Shown: one piece after another, positions 1 to 11,204 of the stretch
Numbering within the stretch: position 1 is the first letter of the stretch
How the letters are laid out: each line of letters begins with the position of its first letter
DNA from: Sthenelais limicola
Taxonomy: Eukaryota > Annelida > Polychaeta > Phyllodocida > Sigalionidae
Assembly: GCA_942159475.1 (NCBI GenBank)
Contig: OW804100.1
Span: 12,398,646-12,462,645, forward strand
Direction of reading: 5' to 3'
Length of the DNA: 64,000 nucleotides
Notes under the pieces: generated by a model
Told to the model about the DNA's origin: nothing
What the model saw: the letters and a program-made list of their open reading frames with translations, nothing else
The model's database searches: none
Program-made: the position numbers and the translations under genes

Positions 1-1770
1 ATATTTCATAACAAATATTTGTCCAAAAACTATATCACTACAATGATCAAAACCTTCAAAACCTTGTACATTTTCTGAAAATCTGACCCATATAAGGGAC
101 CATACTCTTCTATATAAAGGTGGCACTATATATATAACACTCCTCCTTCCCCCTACATTTGCTCTCCATGCAGTCAGTCATAGGTGCCCACCACATCCCT
201 CCCTATGTGATTTCAGGGGTGCTATTCAGGGGTGCTATTTGAAAAGTGAAATAGCAACTATGTGCTATTTGAGCCAAATATCCACAAGATTGATGGAAAT
301 TAAGGTAAAATACTATTAAAATCGAGTTGTCTTGTGGACTGTAATAATAATGATATGTAATAAATACCTCTGTAATAAATAGCACTGTTTGGTTTGTAAT
401 GCACTTGTCAATTGAAACGCCCCCCCCCCTCCCCCCCCCCCGGGTAGGTAGGGGAATGTCTGACAAAACATTCCCCCACCCAGGCAGAGATTTCCTTAGT
501 TTACAGCAGTATCAACTGGAGGGTTGGGGGAACGTCTGTACGTATAACTGTATATTCCCCAGTTGTTTATGAATCAAAAATATATTTATACATGATATGC
601 CTTGAGACATTTTGTCTCGATAATGTTAAAATATTGTGATGGTGAATTTATCTAAAATCTACAATTACTTTGAAAATTACTGATTTTTAAGGCTCTTAAA
701 AAACCCACAATCAAAATTACTGACAGTGGAAACCCTGGCTTTAACTGCCCTTAATTGCGTGGGAGAATGGAATGGAGATGGATCTCCACTCAGGGTTCTC
801 CTCAGAAATATATGAGTGTAGAGGGTCCAAGCTATCATCTAGGAGCCTGCAGAGGACAGGACCCCGCCCTGAGAGTTTATCCTCCACTTGCTGTGACTGG
901 ACAGCTCAGACCAGGTAGATGAGTTCTATGATAAGACAAATGTGGCCCAGGGGGTCGGAGAATTTACACAAATCTCTTGCCCTGGGGGTCAGGGATCATA
1001 TTTCCCAAAACTCCCAGGACATTCCCCCACATCCCCGGGCGTGTGGGGGTGGGGGTTGCAATTGACAAGTGCATAAACGATCTTGACATTGGATCAAATC
1101 ACACTCCACCCTTTTGGGGTGTTGTGCGATTTAACCCAATGTCAAGATCAATTACAAACCGAACAGAGTGTCATTAGGTATAAATATATCATTGCAAAAA
1201 AAATACCAGTATTAGGAGAATGACGGCCAAGGCCAACAAATGTTGCCAAGGCCAACATGGCCTCAACCTCAGCAGGCAGGATTCTATCATGTGCGACGGC
1301 CAGACCAATCCAATATTATAAACTTTCCACAACTCTTTATTATTCATCACATTTATGTTCGAACATAGCTGACATTAGTTTTACCTCAATAACTAGGGAT
1401 TATCATTGCTACACTTCAAGAACAGATGCAATCCTATAACACTATGAAATTGTTCACTGTCATGAACTATATTATACATCCTGTGATACACCATGTGTAC
1501 AATTTAAATAGTTAAATTGGGGTTTATCCCCCTTTTGCAGACAGGCTCTGTTTGTGCCAAACGAAATTAATTAGATGTTTTATGTTCAATTTCTAAACTG
1601 AAATGCCTCCTGATGGGGAACTAATTTGTATTTAAGAAAAGGATGTGTTGTTGATATAACCCTCCACATTGCATGGTGCGCCAATCAAACCAACTTGGTT
1701 GCCTATGTTAATCCCAAGGGGATTCCTTTCTCCACATATTCAGAGGTGAAATAAATCAGCTATCACTTAC
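1..1770. other. Gene-free, repeat-bearing DNA
   Basis: No convincing gene is visible. A poly-C tract lies at about 420-441. The stretch 340-480 (read on the minus strand) and the stretch 1000-1170 (plus strand) are copies of one dispersed repeat: both carry AATTGACAAGTGCAT, TACAAACC and a nearby ACATTCCCCCAC motif. About 60-95 contains TTTTCTGAAAATCTGACCC, which recurs near 42.3 and 42.5 kb. The rest is AT-rich and featureless to me. Confidence 0.6.
1075..1150. mobile_element. 76-bp foldback MITE with related empty site in the window
   Basis: The insert has inverted ends (GATCTTGACATTGG ... CCAATGTCAAGATC) and a partly palindromic interior. It interrupts a dispersed repeat whose uninterrupted copy lies at 390-420 on the other strand. 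There GCAT runs straight into TACAAACC; here 76 bp plus a repeated AT separate them. This is non-autonomous, so no protein is expected. The superfamily is not determined. Confidence 0.65.
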
Positions 1771-1827
1771 TTGTACTTGTTACTGCCTCGCTGCGACCAC
1801 CTTGATGAGAGATAACAAACATGTGAT
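1771..1827 (-). CDS. Candidate downstream exon of the homeodomain/HMG-like gene
   Basis: A 57-bp interval between a CTAAG acceptor and a GTAAGT donor. It is open when joined in phase to the exon at 3050-3206 and gives a peptide containing SHQGGRSEAV. The support is only splice signals and phase, and the exon is short, so chance is possible. Confidence 0.3.
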
Positions 1828-4800
1828 CTTAGTTTCTGACAATGTTTAACCAGGGTCGAATATTGTACAACAATTCCAACTGAAAAGATTAATTTAGCAT
1901 AGTTCCTATACTTGATCAGGACATATGGTGTATACATACAGGTTAACTAACAAGTTTGTTGAAGGAGCAGGAATATTGCATGATTTACACAGCAATGAGT
2001 GCAATATTCTAAGCAACTGAAACCAATGAGTTAGTTAACATTTTTATGAAATCATGAAAATCGGAAAAAAAATTGATTAAGGAATTTGAATGGCAATCTT
2101 AGTAAAAAGCAGATTGGTTGCCATGCCAACCCAACATAAATTACTAGTCAACTATGCACTATGCATAAGTCACTCTACATATCTTGTTTTCAGAGCAATG
2201 TGTGTATAATCAATATGGTTACCAACTTACAGATATACAAAGGTCAAGTTACACAAGTCTCAATGTATGTAAGTGTAGTAGCAAGGGGACTAAATGTAGT
2301 GTAAATAATGTAAGGTAAACATACAAAATATTAATACTGATTTTACTAATATGTTCAGACTTGACATTGATTACTGGAGACAAGCCTGAGACATATGAAA
2401 AGAGTACAATAAAATTAACACATATGAGTAGTTCAGCATTTGATTTCAGGAGGCCACTTTTTGTTATAAAGGAGAACAATTTTTAAAATCTCTATAATGT
2501 GTGGCATATTTTTATGATGGAATACAAATCGTTTGATTAGAGCAACAACATCTCTTTATAATGATGTCACATTTTAGTCATTGTACACAGACGTGTAATA
2601 TGGATTTAGCTTATTTTATGATGGGGTGTTTGTAAAAAGGCTGTCATATTTTGTTGACATTTGCTTTTGAAATTTCTCTCACTTAAAGATTTGGCAGTAT
2701 TCGGAACATATTATCTTTTCTATCCCTACAATTATCATGCCACATGTCGACCTTGTTCTCATTATTCTATGATTTTTCAGGATGATTATGATTATACTTA
2801 TGATTATACTCTCACCTAAAGTGACAGATATCACTCTTTCCTAATACCTGATAAAGCGCTCATATAATGAGTTCCTTATTAGATGGTCCTAGTCAGCGAT
2901 TGTAATAATTCATATCAAATTTGTTTCTAATGGTCCACATATATGGGTCCAGTCTGTATTTTCTCTATTCAAAGTAGCTGTGGTTATATCTTCTAGTATA
3001 TAATATTTAGAGTTAATTTTATACAGTTAGCTAAATACTAAATACTCACATGTATGGTATGCAGCAAACATAGAGACATAGTCGGGGATGTCTGTGAGGA
3101 ATGCCATGCCCTTGTTGGTCCCCATCAATTGTACGTCTTTTCCATCCCCTCCCTGGGGTACTGCGACCACAGCAACTGTGGCCTCTAGGTCACAAAGCAA
3201 ATTGATCTGAAACCAAAAAGCATATATCTACGATCAAAACAAATTCTATATTATTCTTGATACATAACATAACCTTGTACAAAGTCAGTATATTTATAAC
3301 CCATATAATTATTATTATCATCAGATTTCTAAAATATTGCCCTCCCCACAAACCCCTTATGTTGTTCAAGATGCTCATTTAAAATATCAGTATAAAGAAC
3401 AGTCTGATATAATATTTCATAGTTTTACAAAATGTGTGGACATGACCCACCAAAAATGCAATTAACTTTATTTTTGGTTGTTTGTTCCCCCTTAAATACA
3501 TTTTGGAAAATCCCAAATCACAGGGATTGTCACATTCCGATTATCTACAATAAAGTACAACTCGAAATTTAATCTGTAGTTATGAAGCTGATCGACAGAC
3601 CAAAATACAATAAATAAAATGTAGTAGCTACAGGTGAATGTATATGACGAAATTCAAGACAAATTCCTTGTATTGCCATGGTAATAAGCAATTATCATAG
3701 CAGCCTATTTGTTTCAACAACTAATCTGTAGTATTTAACATTTTACATACCCCTCTCTGCACCATCTTCAGTCCCATTTTGTAACGTTCTTCTGGTGTTG
3801 CCTGAGGAGGAGGTTGCATCTTGGCCCTTTCAACATAGATGCCTTTCTCCTCCTCAGGCATATTTCGCCAGGTACTATGTACCTCCTTCATATTTTCTGA
3901 TCCTGAAATTAAAACGTTATCAATTGAAATTTAAAGTGTAAGGTAGACATGGCATTTTCCTTTCTGCTCTTACAACTGTTCAAACATGTCTGAAATGCAT
4001 ATAAAAGGCATGTGTAACTCCATGTTATATTGATACCATGCTATGTCCAAAAAAACAATCCAGGTCTACTGTATTCTCAAAATGGAATTGGGGCATTTCA
4101 GGTCGAAAGGCAGTCTCTGACTAGTCCTTGTCCAAACATGTATAGGTATTGTAGAAGGTTAAAATGCATTATCAGCTATGCATGCACATATCAGACACAT
4201 TAAGATTATTTGCACAAGTATAAACTATATAACATACCCAAAGATGTGCGTTGGTTTGTATGTGTTGTAGTAAGTAAGTAAAGTTAAGTTAGTAAAGGCA
4301 AGGAATTACCCAAAGAAGTTTTGCTGGTGTGCACAAATATCCGGTCATGTTTTTGTTTACATAGCTCACATATATATTGAGAATCAATGATTACCAATTA
4401 CCTACATATAGGAGACGTAAGATACAGATACAGATACAGGTTATAGCTATATTTGATTCTCTATACAATTTATTTATAACAAGAACGTTTACAATTAATT
4501 GTTTAGTACCTTTTTTAAGGTTAATCTACTAAAGCCTTCAGGAAGACTGAAGCAAAAAGTCGGCCGTGAATCTTGATCTTTTAAGGTGAATCGTCTCAAC
4601 AAGGAAATGTAAATCGTCTCAACAAGGAAACATCCCCCCTCTGCTCATACAGACCTAAAGGTTTTTCCAGACTGAAAATCCTGGCCTTACTGTCAGCAGT
4701 ATATTATAAATACTATTATAAATACAAAATATCCTAAAATCTCTATCTCTGCCCAGAAACAATATCAAATGAAATAAAGCACCTGGTACGTGTGGAAACG

Positions 4801-5558
4801 TGTATAAGGCCAATCCAAATCAGCAAATTTCTCATGATTCTAACCATAAATATTGATTGACAGGTCGAGAGGCCGTGCCCTGCTGACCTGGATGTCCATG
4901 CAGAGATTTTAGCTTCTAGAGTCCAAAATATCCTGTGTGCTCATTTCGAGAACTGGCCATTATATATACAACCCTGGGTGGTTTTCATTTCCATAAGGTG
5001 AGACAAGTTAGGCAACAAACCTTGTATTGGAAGCACCTCCTTGAGGAACATGCTCTTTCCGCTTGCCCTCCTGAAGTGTGTGCCTACCCGGGGGGGAGGC
5101 TTTATGCCTTCCTTCGTGTCATTCTTTCGTCTCTCTTTTTTTTTGTAGTTGTTAATCCAGTGCTATGAACATAAAATAGGAATTCACATACTTCATATCA
5201 TGTTTCTAAAGTGTACAAGTGTATTGAGCAGCAAGTTCCATCTTGGAACATGCCAATTCAAATATCAAAGAAACATTGATAACTAAAAGTGACAAGTAAT
5301 ATCATCCTCGCTAAAAGAGGTTATTCACTAAGAGAAACAAGCTAATAATCTGAATTCCATGCAACAATATAGATAGAACAATACATTATTAAGATATGTT
5401 ACCAAGTCAAATAGCAATAATTAATGTCTTGTACCTTAACGATGTACTTGGAGAGCCCTGTCTCGCTTATTGCTTCTTGTACAAGATTTGACCGCCAGTT
5501 CACCATTCCCTTGTCGTAATAGGGCTTTAGCTTTGCTTCATGCAATTTAGTTATAACT
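1771..5558 (-). CDS. Fragmentary multi-exon gene with homeodomain-like and HMG-box-like exons
   Basis: Four candidate coding exons can be read: 5435-5558, 3751-3902, 3050-3206 and, less surely, 1771-1827. Each is bounded by AG acceptor and GT donor. The last three are phase-consistent with one another: 3751-3902 ends in phase 0 and 3050-3206 begins there, and 3050-3206 passes one base to 1771-1827. The first exon gives a homeodomain-like helix segment. The second has a W...MPEEEK...Y pattern like the core of an HMG box. The third (about 52 residues) has no recognised motif. Joining 5435-5558 to 3751-3902 fails on phase, so at least one linking exon between 3903 and 5434 is missing from this model, or the first exon belongs to another gene. 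Neither a start codon nor a stop codon was found. Function unknown; a DNA-binding role is inference. Confidence 0.45.
1828..3049. other. Gene-free interval with one foldback element
   Basis: Apart from the MITE at 1940-2042, this AT-rich stretch shows no supported exon. If the gene model is right it is an intron. Confidence 0.5.
1940..2042. mobile_element. Foldback MITE, GGTTAACTAAC family (copy 1)
   Basis: The ends are inverted: GGTTAACTAAC on the left and GTTAGTTAAC on the right, each followed inward by related sequence, including GCAATATTC near the middle. Two further members of the family occur at 35843-35885 (one end only) and 46152-46231. No coding capacity. Confidence 0.55.
3050..3206 (-). 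CDS. Internal exon, unrecognised domain
   Basis: A 157-bp exon with acceptor TTTCAG and donor GTGAGT. It reads in phase 0 for 52 codons, with an INLLCDLEATVAVV start and a GTNKGMAFLTD segment. The balanced amino-acid composition and lack of stops argue for real coding sequence. The function is not recognised. Confidence 0.55.
3751..3902 (-). CDS. Internal exon, HMG-box-like
   Basis: A 152-bp exon with acceptor CCTGA/CAG-type signal and donor GTATGT. It encodes about 50 residues with the spacing WRNMPEEEKGIYVERA, which resembles helix 2 to helix 3 of an HMG box (W, MP, EEK, Y, A). It is followed by a proline-rich linker. It carries over one base from its unseen upstream exon and ends in phase 0. 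HMG assignment is inference from a short motif. Confidence 0.5.
5435..5558 (-). CDS. Exon encoding a homeodomain-like segment
   Basis: A 124-bp exon with acceptor ATTCAG and donor GTACAAG. It encodes about 41 residues: an LKPYYDKGMVNWR segment, then AISETGLSKYIVK, which matches the helix-turn-helix layout of divergent homeodomains just before the recognition helix. The recognition helix (normally a W.GN/W.QN core) should lie on the next exon, which I could not find. The start and partner exons are unresolved. Confidence 0.45.
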
Positions 5559-7098
5559 CTGAATAATATAGAATACATTATAAGGTTAAAATATAGTATA
5601 ATGCCACTGCAATGTAATGGTAATAAAATTCAACCAAAAGTCTAGAATATGATTTCAGTTACTTATATTGTGTTGTATGTCTGTTATCTTAGAATATAAT
5701 AATTACCCATTTGCATGTATGCCAATTAAAAATGGAAAGAATCAGTGAGATATATATATACATACACTTTTGGACGTGACATTGCTTGCCTGCAGATTGC
5801 CAATACAAACTAGCTAAGAGCTTCTCCTCCTATAAGAGCTTCTGGAATCAAGTATTGCCAGTAAAATTAAAATTTACGACTGGGCAAGAAAGCAAGCTGT
5901 GGCATTTATAATTACAGTGGTCTTCAAAGAGACTAGTAGGCACATTTTGATAAGATTATACAAGTATTGAAAACATAGGGTTACCTTATCTCTGTTTGCC
6001 TATTAAATAGGTCATTAGTGTTTGTACAGGAGCTTATAAAAATCTGTGTGATCATCTTGGCCTAAAATTTGCTTGGATATATAGTAAATGGAGAGGGATG
6101 ATATAGTTATGCTTAATGGGTGGCATCAAAAACCGGGTGAGGCACCATTTATACTTGGATTTAAACAGGAAATCACATGCTCAATTACTATTGGTTTTGG
6201 AGAATCATAGGAGTAATGGGAAACAGGTGCAGTGATTAAATTAAATGAACCTCATATCATCTCAGCAAGACAATAATGGCAAAGTTAACCATAGGGATTT
6301 TCAGTGATCTTTTATTAGGTCGTTCATATTATGACAACCTGCCCTTTTCATGGTTAGCTTGAAAAAAAGTATTTTTGGGGGCTTCTGAATGACAAAATAA
6401 AAGTGACATCCTAGGATACATTACACCTATTAATATTAATACAATGTGCCCACCCACCATAACATGCACCAGTTTGGTAATTCAAAAAGTGTAGAAATGA
6501 TATATTAGAATATAATACTTGCTGTAATTTGGAAGTGTTATTATACAAATACTGAAAATGTGTGTGGGATCCTAATTTGAAGTTATTTTTTAAATAACAC
6601 ATCGACATGTTTATCACACATCCGAGTTAACCCTGCAATCTCCATTAATTATTAGTATACCTAATCTAGAACACTGCCACTCCAGAACCTTTACCCCCAT
6701 TCTCCACTTTCCTCCTTTCCCTTTTCCCTCCACCTGCAGTTCGCACACACACATCTTTCCCCCTGTACACATTCGCTCCACATATTATAGCATGCTCCAT
6801 ATTTTACCCGTGAGGGGCCGCAAACAAAACAAACTTTTCTTTTATCCCTCATGCCTTTGATAAATGTCGTACATAAGTTACACGCCCTCCTTGGTGGGTG
6901 AATGAAAAGGAGCTTCAGATTTTAGTGAAGATGAACATGACGAGGCAAGAATAACATGCCAAATGGAAGCGTTTCTGTAAAACTACATTACAGATTAATT
7001 ATTGCTTCTCATTGTCTCATTATTGCTCTCAAAATTCTTTAAACGATTTTAAAAAGATTTAACAGTTTGGTTTGGATATTGAGTTGAATATTTGTCTT
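5559..7098. other. Gene-free AT-rich interval
   Basis: No convincing exon or element. A pyrimidine-rich stretch lies around 6690-6790. Short open frames on both strands have no recognisable content. Confidence 0.5.
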
Positions 7099-7200
7099 GG
7101 GCCGAGGCGGCCTGGGGGGTGTGCCGAGGCGGTTTTGGAGGTGGGCCGACGTGGTTTTGGAGGTGGGCCGACGCGGCGCACAGGTGGGCCGACGAGCCTT
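7099..7200. repeat. GC-rich 22-bp minisatellite, about 5 units
   Basis: Successive units begin GCCGAGGCGG, GCCGAGGCGG, GCCGACGTGG, GCCGACGCGG and GCCGACGAGC at about 22-bp spacing, with a shared TTTTGGAGGTGG tail in the middle units. It stands out from the AT-rich flanks and is open in more than one frame, so reading frames over it are not evidence of a gene. Confidence 0.7.
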
Positions 7201-7230
7201 GGGCTGACTCAGTTTTGGGACGACGGGACT

Positions 7231-7528
7231 ATGAATCAAAGGCAGGCTTCATCCCAAATACCTATTGCTACAGTAACTACAGAAAATCAGATAGACCCAT
7301 CCGTTTCAGCTAGCACAGGTTCCATTTCAAGGGAATCACTCCTTTGAATTTGATACATTTGCCCTTGCGTCTTGGTCAGACGAGTTAGACTTTGATACAG
7401 CTAACTCAGAGTCTGAGGACGACGACTCATCTCAGATAGAAGCCCTAACTTCACAAGAAGATAGCCAGGATCAAAATACCATCATGCCAGACGAGAATCT
7501 TTCAGAGTGTATCTCTACATACACATAG
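7231..7528 (+). pseudogene. Frameshifted remnant of an acidic, Ser/Glu/Asp-rich coding region
   Basis: From an ATG at 7231 a Q/S/T-rich frame runs to a TGA near 7347. At the same place another frame opens and continues with F.FDTFALASWSDELDF, then a strongly acidic stretch (SESEDDDSSQ), to a TAG at about 7528. The change of frame at a point where composition stays protein-like suggests a single-base lesion in a formerly continuous open frame. The tail runs into a direct repeat also present at 9.3 kb, so this is probably part of a mobile element. Family not recognised. Confidence 0.35.
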
Positions 7529-7604
7529 CGCCACCCATTACTCATTATACTCAGGTATAACTAATTTGCCTAAATAATGTCTAAAATTATGTCCGAATAC
7601 TTAA
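7508..7604. repeat. Direct repeat, copy 1 (partner 9288-9373)
   Basis: Starts CTCTACATACACATAGCGCC and ends GTCCGAATACTTA. The partner at 9288-9373 has the same ends and most of the same interior, in the same orientation. In copy 2 the next bases are the start of the large inverted-repeat arm. Here they are the start of a MITE, which suggests the MITE inserted at this junction. Confidence 0.7.
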
Positions 7605-7785
7605 GGCCGATATCCACTTAGCCGACAACCGACAACCGACAAAAGTGTCCAAGTGTACAACCGACAAACGTGTCGGTCACCTTCGTAGGTACCCAGTATT
7701 TACAAAAATGTCACCGACAATCAGTCACCATGGGGTGACCGATCGTCGGTCACTGGTATCCACTTGTAAGATAATCGTGTACCAG
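7605..7785. mobile_element. Foldback MITE with GATATCCACTT end (copy 1)
   Basis: Begins GGCCGATATCCACTT, then short CCGACAA repeats, and contains ACCGACAATCAGTCACCATGG, also present in the element at 8275-8370. A second TATCCACTTG lies near 7757-7770. Its far boundary is uncertain. Confidence 0.45.
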
Positions 7786-7944
7786 ACATTTATATTGTAT
7801 TTTAATTGTGATTTGCTCAGATATTGATAGCAAAAAGAGTTAATTTATTTATTCACAAATAAGGAGTTTGTTCTGCTGAATCAATTCTTCCTAAAGACAT
7901 GATATTTTGAAATTATCACAAATACTAATACTTAATCATAATAT

Positions 7945-8274
7945 TCGGCCCCTGTGTCGCCATTTCCCAACGGATTGGAATGCTTTAAAAAGCTCTGTGA
8001 TGCTGACATGTTCCCGGTTCGTTTGGTATACAATACAAGTTTATAGCCTTCATGAACTTGCCTGTACAGACGTTAATTAATGATTTAATATATCTTTTTC
8101 ATATTGTAAAATATTCACCTTCTATAATACCTTACTAGCAACGATTGCCAAATCAGGTACAGATAATAATTCCATAATTATATGTTTTTAGGACAGTCAA
8201 ATAGATATATTCAGGTATTTAATACATTTTAAATATTGGAAAAAGCTCAACTAGTTTTTGAGTAATGAGCATAA
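7945..8274. repeat. Large inverted repeat, left arm (~330 bp)
   Basis: The reverse complement of this arm matches 9372-9703 over essentially its full length with scattered differences. Both contain GGTATACAATACAAGTT or its complement, the TGTACAGACGTTAATTAA region and AACGATTGCCAAAT. The arms are about 1.1 kb apart. No open reading frame is preserved. Confidence 0.75.
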
Positions 8275-8370
8275 AGCGCGATATCCACTTGCACGATAAT
8301 CGGTCACTTAGCGGTCACCGACAATCAGTCACCATGGGTCACCGACAATCGCGCAAGTGGATACCGGGGA
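8275..8370. mobile_element. Short foldback MITE, GATATCCACTTG family (copy 2)
   Basis: Inverted ends GATATCCACTTGC and GCAAGTGGATAC bracket a palindromic interior built from GGTCACCGACAATC blocks. It sits exactly between the left inverted-repeat arm and the hairpin at 8411-8470. Confidence 0.6.
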
Positions 8371-8410
8371 CCAACAATTGGTCACCGGGTGCATTTTGTC
8401 GGTGACGTTT

Positions 8411-8470
8411 GTCGGTGACCCCTCCCGACAATATCTATTCAGTTAGATATTGTCGGGAGGGGTCACCGAC
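8411..8470. repeat. Perfect 27-bp hairpin with 6-nt loop
   Basis: Positions 8411-8437 are the exact reverse complement of 8444-8470, separated by TTCAGT. Arms begin GTCGGTGACCCC. Weaker pairing continues outside the arms. A perfect stem of this length in otherwise decayed DNA indicates recent origin; the GGTCACCGAC block is shared with the neighbouring MITEs. Confidence 0.85.
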
Positions 8471-8959
8471 ATCGGTCACCCCTGCAATTTTTTTTTTTTT
8501 TTTTGTTCAACTTGTATGGCCATATCGATGTTGGTTATGATTGGGAAACACCCCAATGTTTTACTTCAATTCCACCTTAATTTTGTCACTATTTATGTTG
8601 ATTATATTTTATGTTGGTACTTTTTAAGGCATTTCTCCCCTTTTTCCCGCTTATTTATTATCTATTATGGTTACTATCGCCTCCCCACAGTTGCATATAT
8701 TTTTGGAACAATATTTTAACATTGTGATTTATTTTTCATGTATTTATTTTTGTTTCTACGTTAATTTAACTCTCTATAATATCATCATAATCATACATAC
8801 ATACAAAGATACACGTAAAAATATATATAAATGATATACATATTACCGAAATACATGAAAGAGGTCATAGGATCAGAATACATTAGTTATTGAAAGCACT
8901 AAAGCCAGTTTAAATCAAAATTCAAGAAAACAATCGACCAAAGTTGTTTTAATTGGCCA

Positions 8960-9240
8960 ATACAGTACATTATTGGTAGACTCTAGTACAGAGTCATACA
9001 CTTGTATCAATTTTTTTTCAATTAACATAAATCTGTAAAGCATTAAGGAAGTAAATCCGATGCAAATACTCACAAAAGATTATTATATTCAATACCTGAT
9101 GTTCTCAAACGACCAGTACAGTATATTATTGGTAGACTCTGGTACAAAACCGTGTATATGTATTTATATTTGTATTCTTTTAAATTACCCAACCTATGAT
9201 ACAATGAGGAAGCAAATCCAATGATCCATCTGATATACCT
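8960..9240. repeat. Diverged tandem duplication, ~150-bp unit
   Basis: CAGTACATTATTGGTAGACTC at about 8965 recurs as CAGTATATTATTGGTAGACTC at about 9119. Both are followed by TCTRGTACA, an AT-rich stretch and GAGGAAGCAAATCC-type sequence. There are two units, both non-coding. A (CT)n run follows at about 9272-9293. Confidence 0.6.
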
Positions 9241-9287
9241 TATTATTCTCTTATTTTATATAACCCTAATCTCTCTCTCTCTCTGTC

Positions 9288-9373
9288 TCTCTACACATAG
9301 CGCCGCTCATTACTCATTATACACAGGTATATCTAATTCGCCTAAATAATGTCTAAAGTTATGTCCGAATACT
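9288..9373. repeat. Direct repeat, copy 2 (partner 7508-7604)
   Basis: See the partner at 7508-7604. This copy runs directly into the right inverted-repeat arm and probably shows the uninterrupted arrangement. Confidence 0.7.
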
Positions 9374-9703
9374 TATGCTCATTACTCGAAAACTATTTGA
9401 GCCTTTTCCAAAATTTAAAATGTATTAAATACCCAAACATATCTATTTGCCTGTCCTAAAATCATATGATTATTGAAATATTATTTGTACCTCATTTGGC
9501 AATCGTTGCTATTAAGGTATTATAGAAGGTGAATATTTTACAATATTAAAAAGATATATTAATTAATTAATTAACGTCTGTACAGGCAAGTTCATTAAGG
9601 CTATGAACTTGTATTGTATACCAAACGAACCGGGAACATGTCCGCATCACAGAGCTTTTTAAAGTATTCCAATCCGTTGAGAAATGGCGATACAGTGGCC
9701 CAA
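9372..9703. repeat. Large inverted repeat, right arm (~330 bp)
   Basis: Partner of 7945-8274. Just beyond it, at about 9711-9745, an 11-12-bp AGTCCGAATTT motif is repeated three times. Confidence 0.75.
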
Positions 9704-9745
9704 TATGTGAAGTCCGAATTTAGTCCGAATTTAGTCCGAATATGT

Positions 9746-11204
9746 AGTTATGAGACATATGAGTTAGTGGAAAGTAATATTTTTGAGTTATAATTATACA
9801 CAAATTATACACAAAATATTTTAGAACCTAGTTCTATGGTGTACCCTACACTGTCTCGTCTTCTGGGGGTCTCTTGCACAGTGAGAGAGGGACAGAGCGG
9901 TGATTCTGAGGGAGAGAGCATGGTCTTAGAGTGACAGAGAGTGGAGAAAGAGAGTTACTACCGCAGAAGCTCTTACTATAGTGCCCTTGCGACATCCAAG
10001 AAAAAACGTAGAAGGATTAGCTTCATGATAATGAAATCCTCACCGATTTGAGAGAATACATGGGGCTATGCGATGCAATTTAAATTGTGACAAACTGACA
10101 GATAGTTTTGGAGATAGAAGCTGAAACATCTAGATGAATTATTTACGAGAATGATACTTAGCACGCACGGGGGTTGAAGCAACAGGCTCGGTACATATGA
10201 TTGAATGGCTAGTCGGGAGGCGCCCAGGGGTGCCTACACCCCTATGTCTTCTCCCGACCATCCATTGATCAGGGAGATGTCATGCTTGATCGTTATGTTG
10301 TATTTGTGTTGTTTTTGTTATTTGAGGGGGACATTTAAAAAGATATGTTAATACTCACTTCAAATTTGCTGTCAAGTATGTGTGGTGGATCTTGATCTTG
10401 TAGCTAACGCATGTGGTCTTCTTATGGAAGTAAAAAAGGGGCAAAGGTTCTCAGCTTCCGGTGCCATCGCTCTCCAGGGTCTAATATACGCATTAGGCAC
10501 CAGATGGCAGTATTCTAATGCCATTCAAACAAGGTATTCAAATCACAGTTAAACGCTTCATATTTTCTAGAAGAAAGTAAAGTCATGTAATATAAATTTA
10601 TGACTAGTCCAGTCCATGAACATTTTGACCCGGCACAAATTGGTATAAAGACAGTTTTGGTGTCAACTGAAGCGCAATTCCGAGTAGAATAACATGTGCA
10701 AAATCCGCAGAAATCCGCTTTGGGGAAACATTTTTATGTGCGTTTGAATATTTTGAAAATTTAAGCATGTTTTTTTATAAAAATGTTAGATGAACTTGTA
10801 CGGATTTGTATGTTACATTTGGCTGTTCAATCCCCTTCATTCAAGATAAGGCAGGGTATTAGTTGCTAATATTGTTATTTTAATACCCTGTCACCTCAGA
10901 AAAACTAATTACTGAATAGTAATTAACTCATTTTAGTAATTAATCAGCCAAAATCCCCTCCCCCTGTCAGTGGATTAGTTCACTAAAAATGGGCGTATGA
11001 CCAGATTTTCATGCATTTCCTTATGCATTATGTATGCATGTATTCTGTACAAATAAGGTAAATATTAAGTTCATTTAATTAACTACTGGCCCAAGTTCTT
11101 TATTATGGTCAAAATTACTGCCATTGTCAAGGGTAACCTCCTCAGAGTTTCAACAACTTTCTCCTCTACAGTCGCCACAGACTCATTTCAATCTATGTTT
11201 GTGA
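9746..11204. other. Gene-free interval
   Basis: Neither strand shows a supported exon. I see nothing beyond AT-rich sequence and occasional short open frames. Confidence 0.5.
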
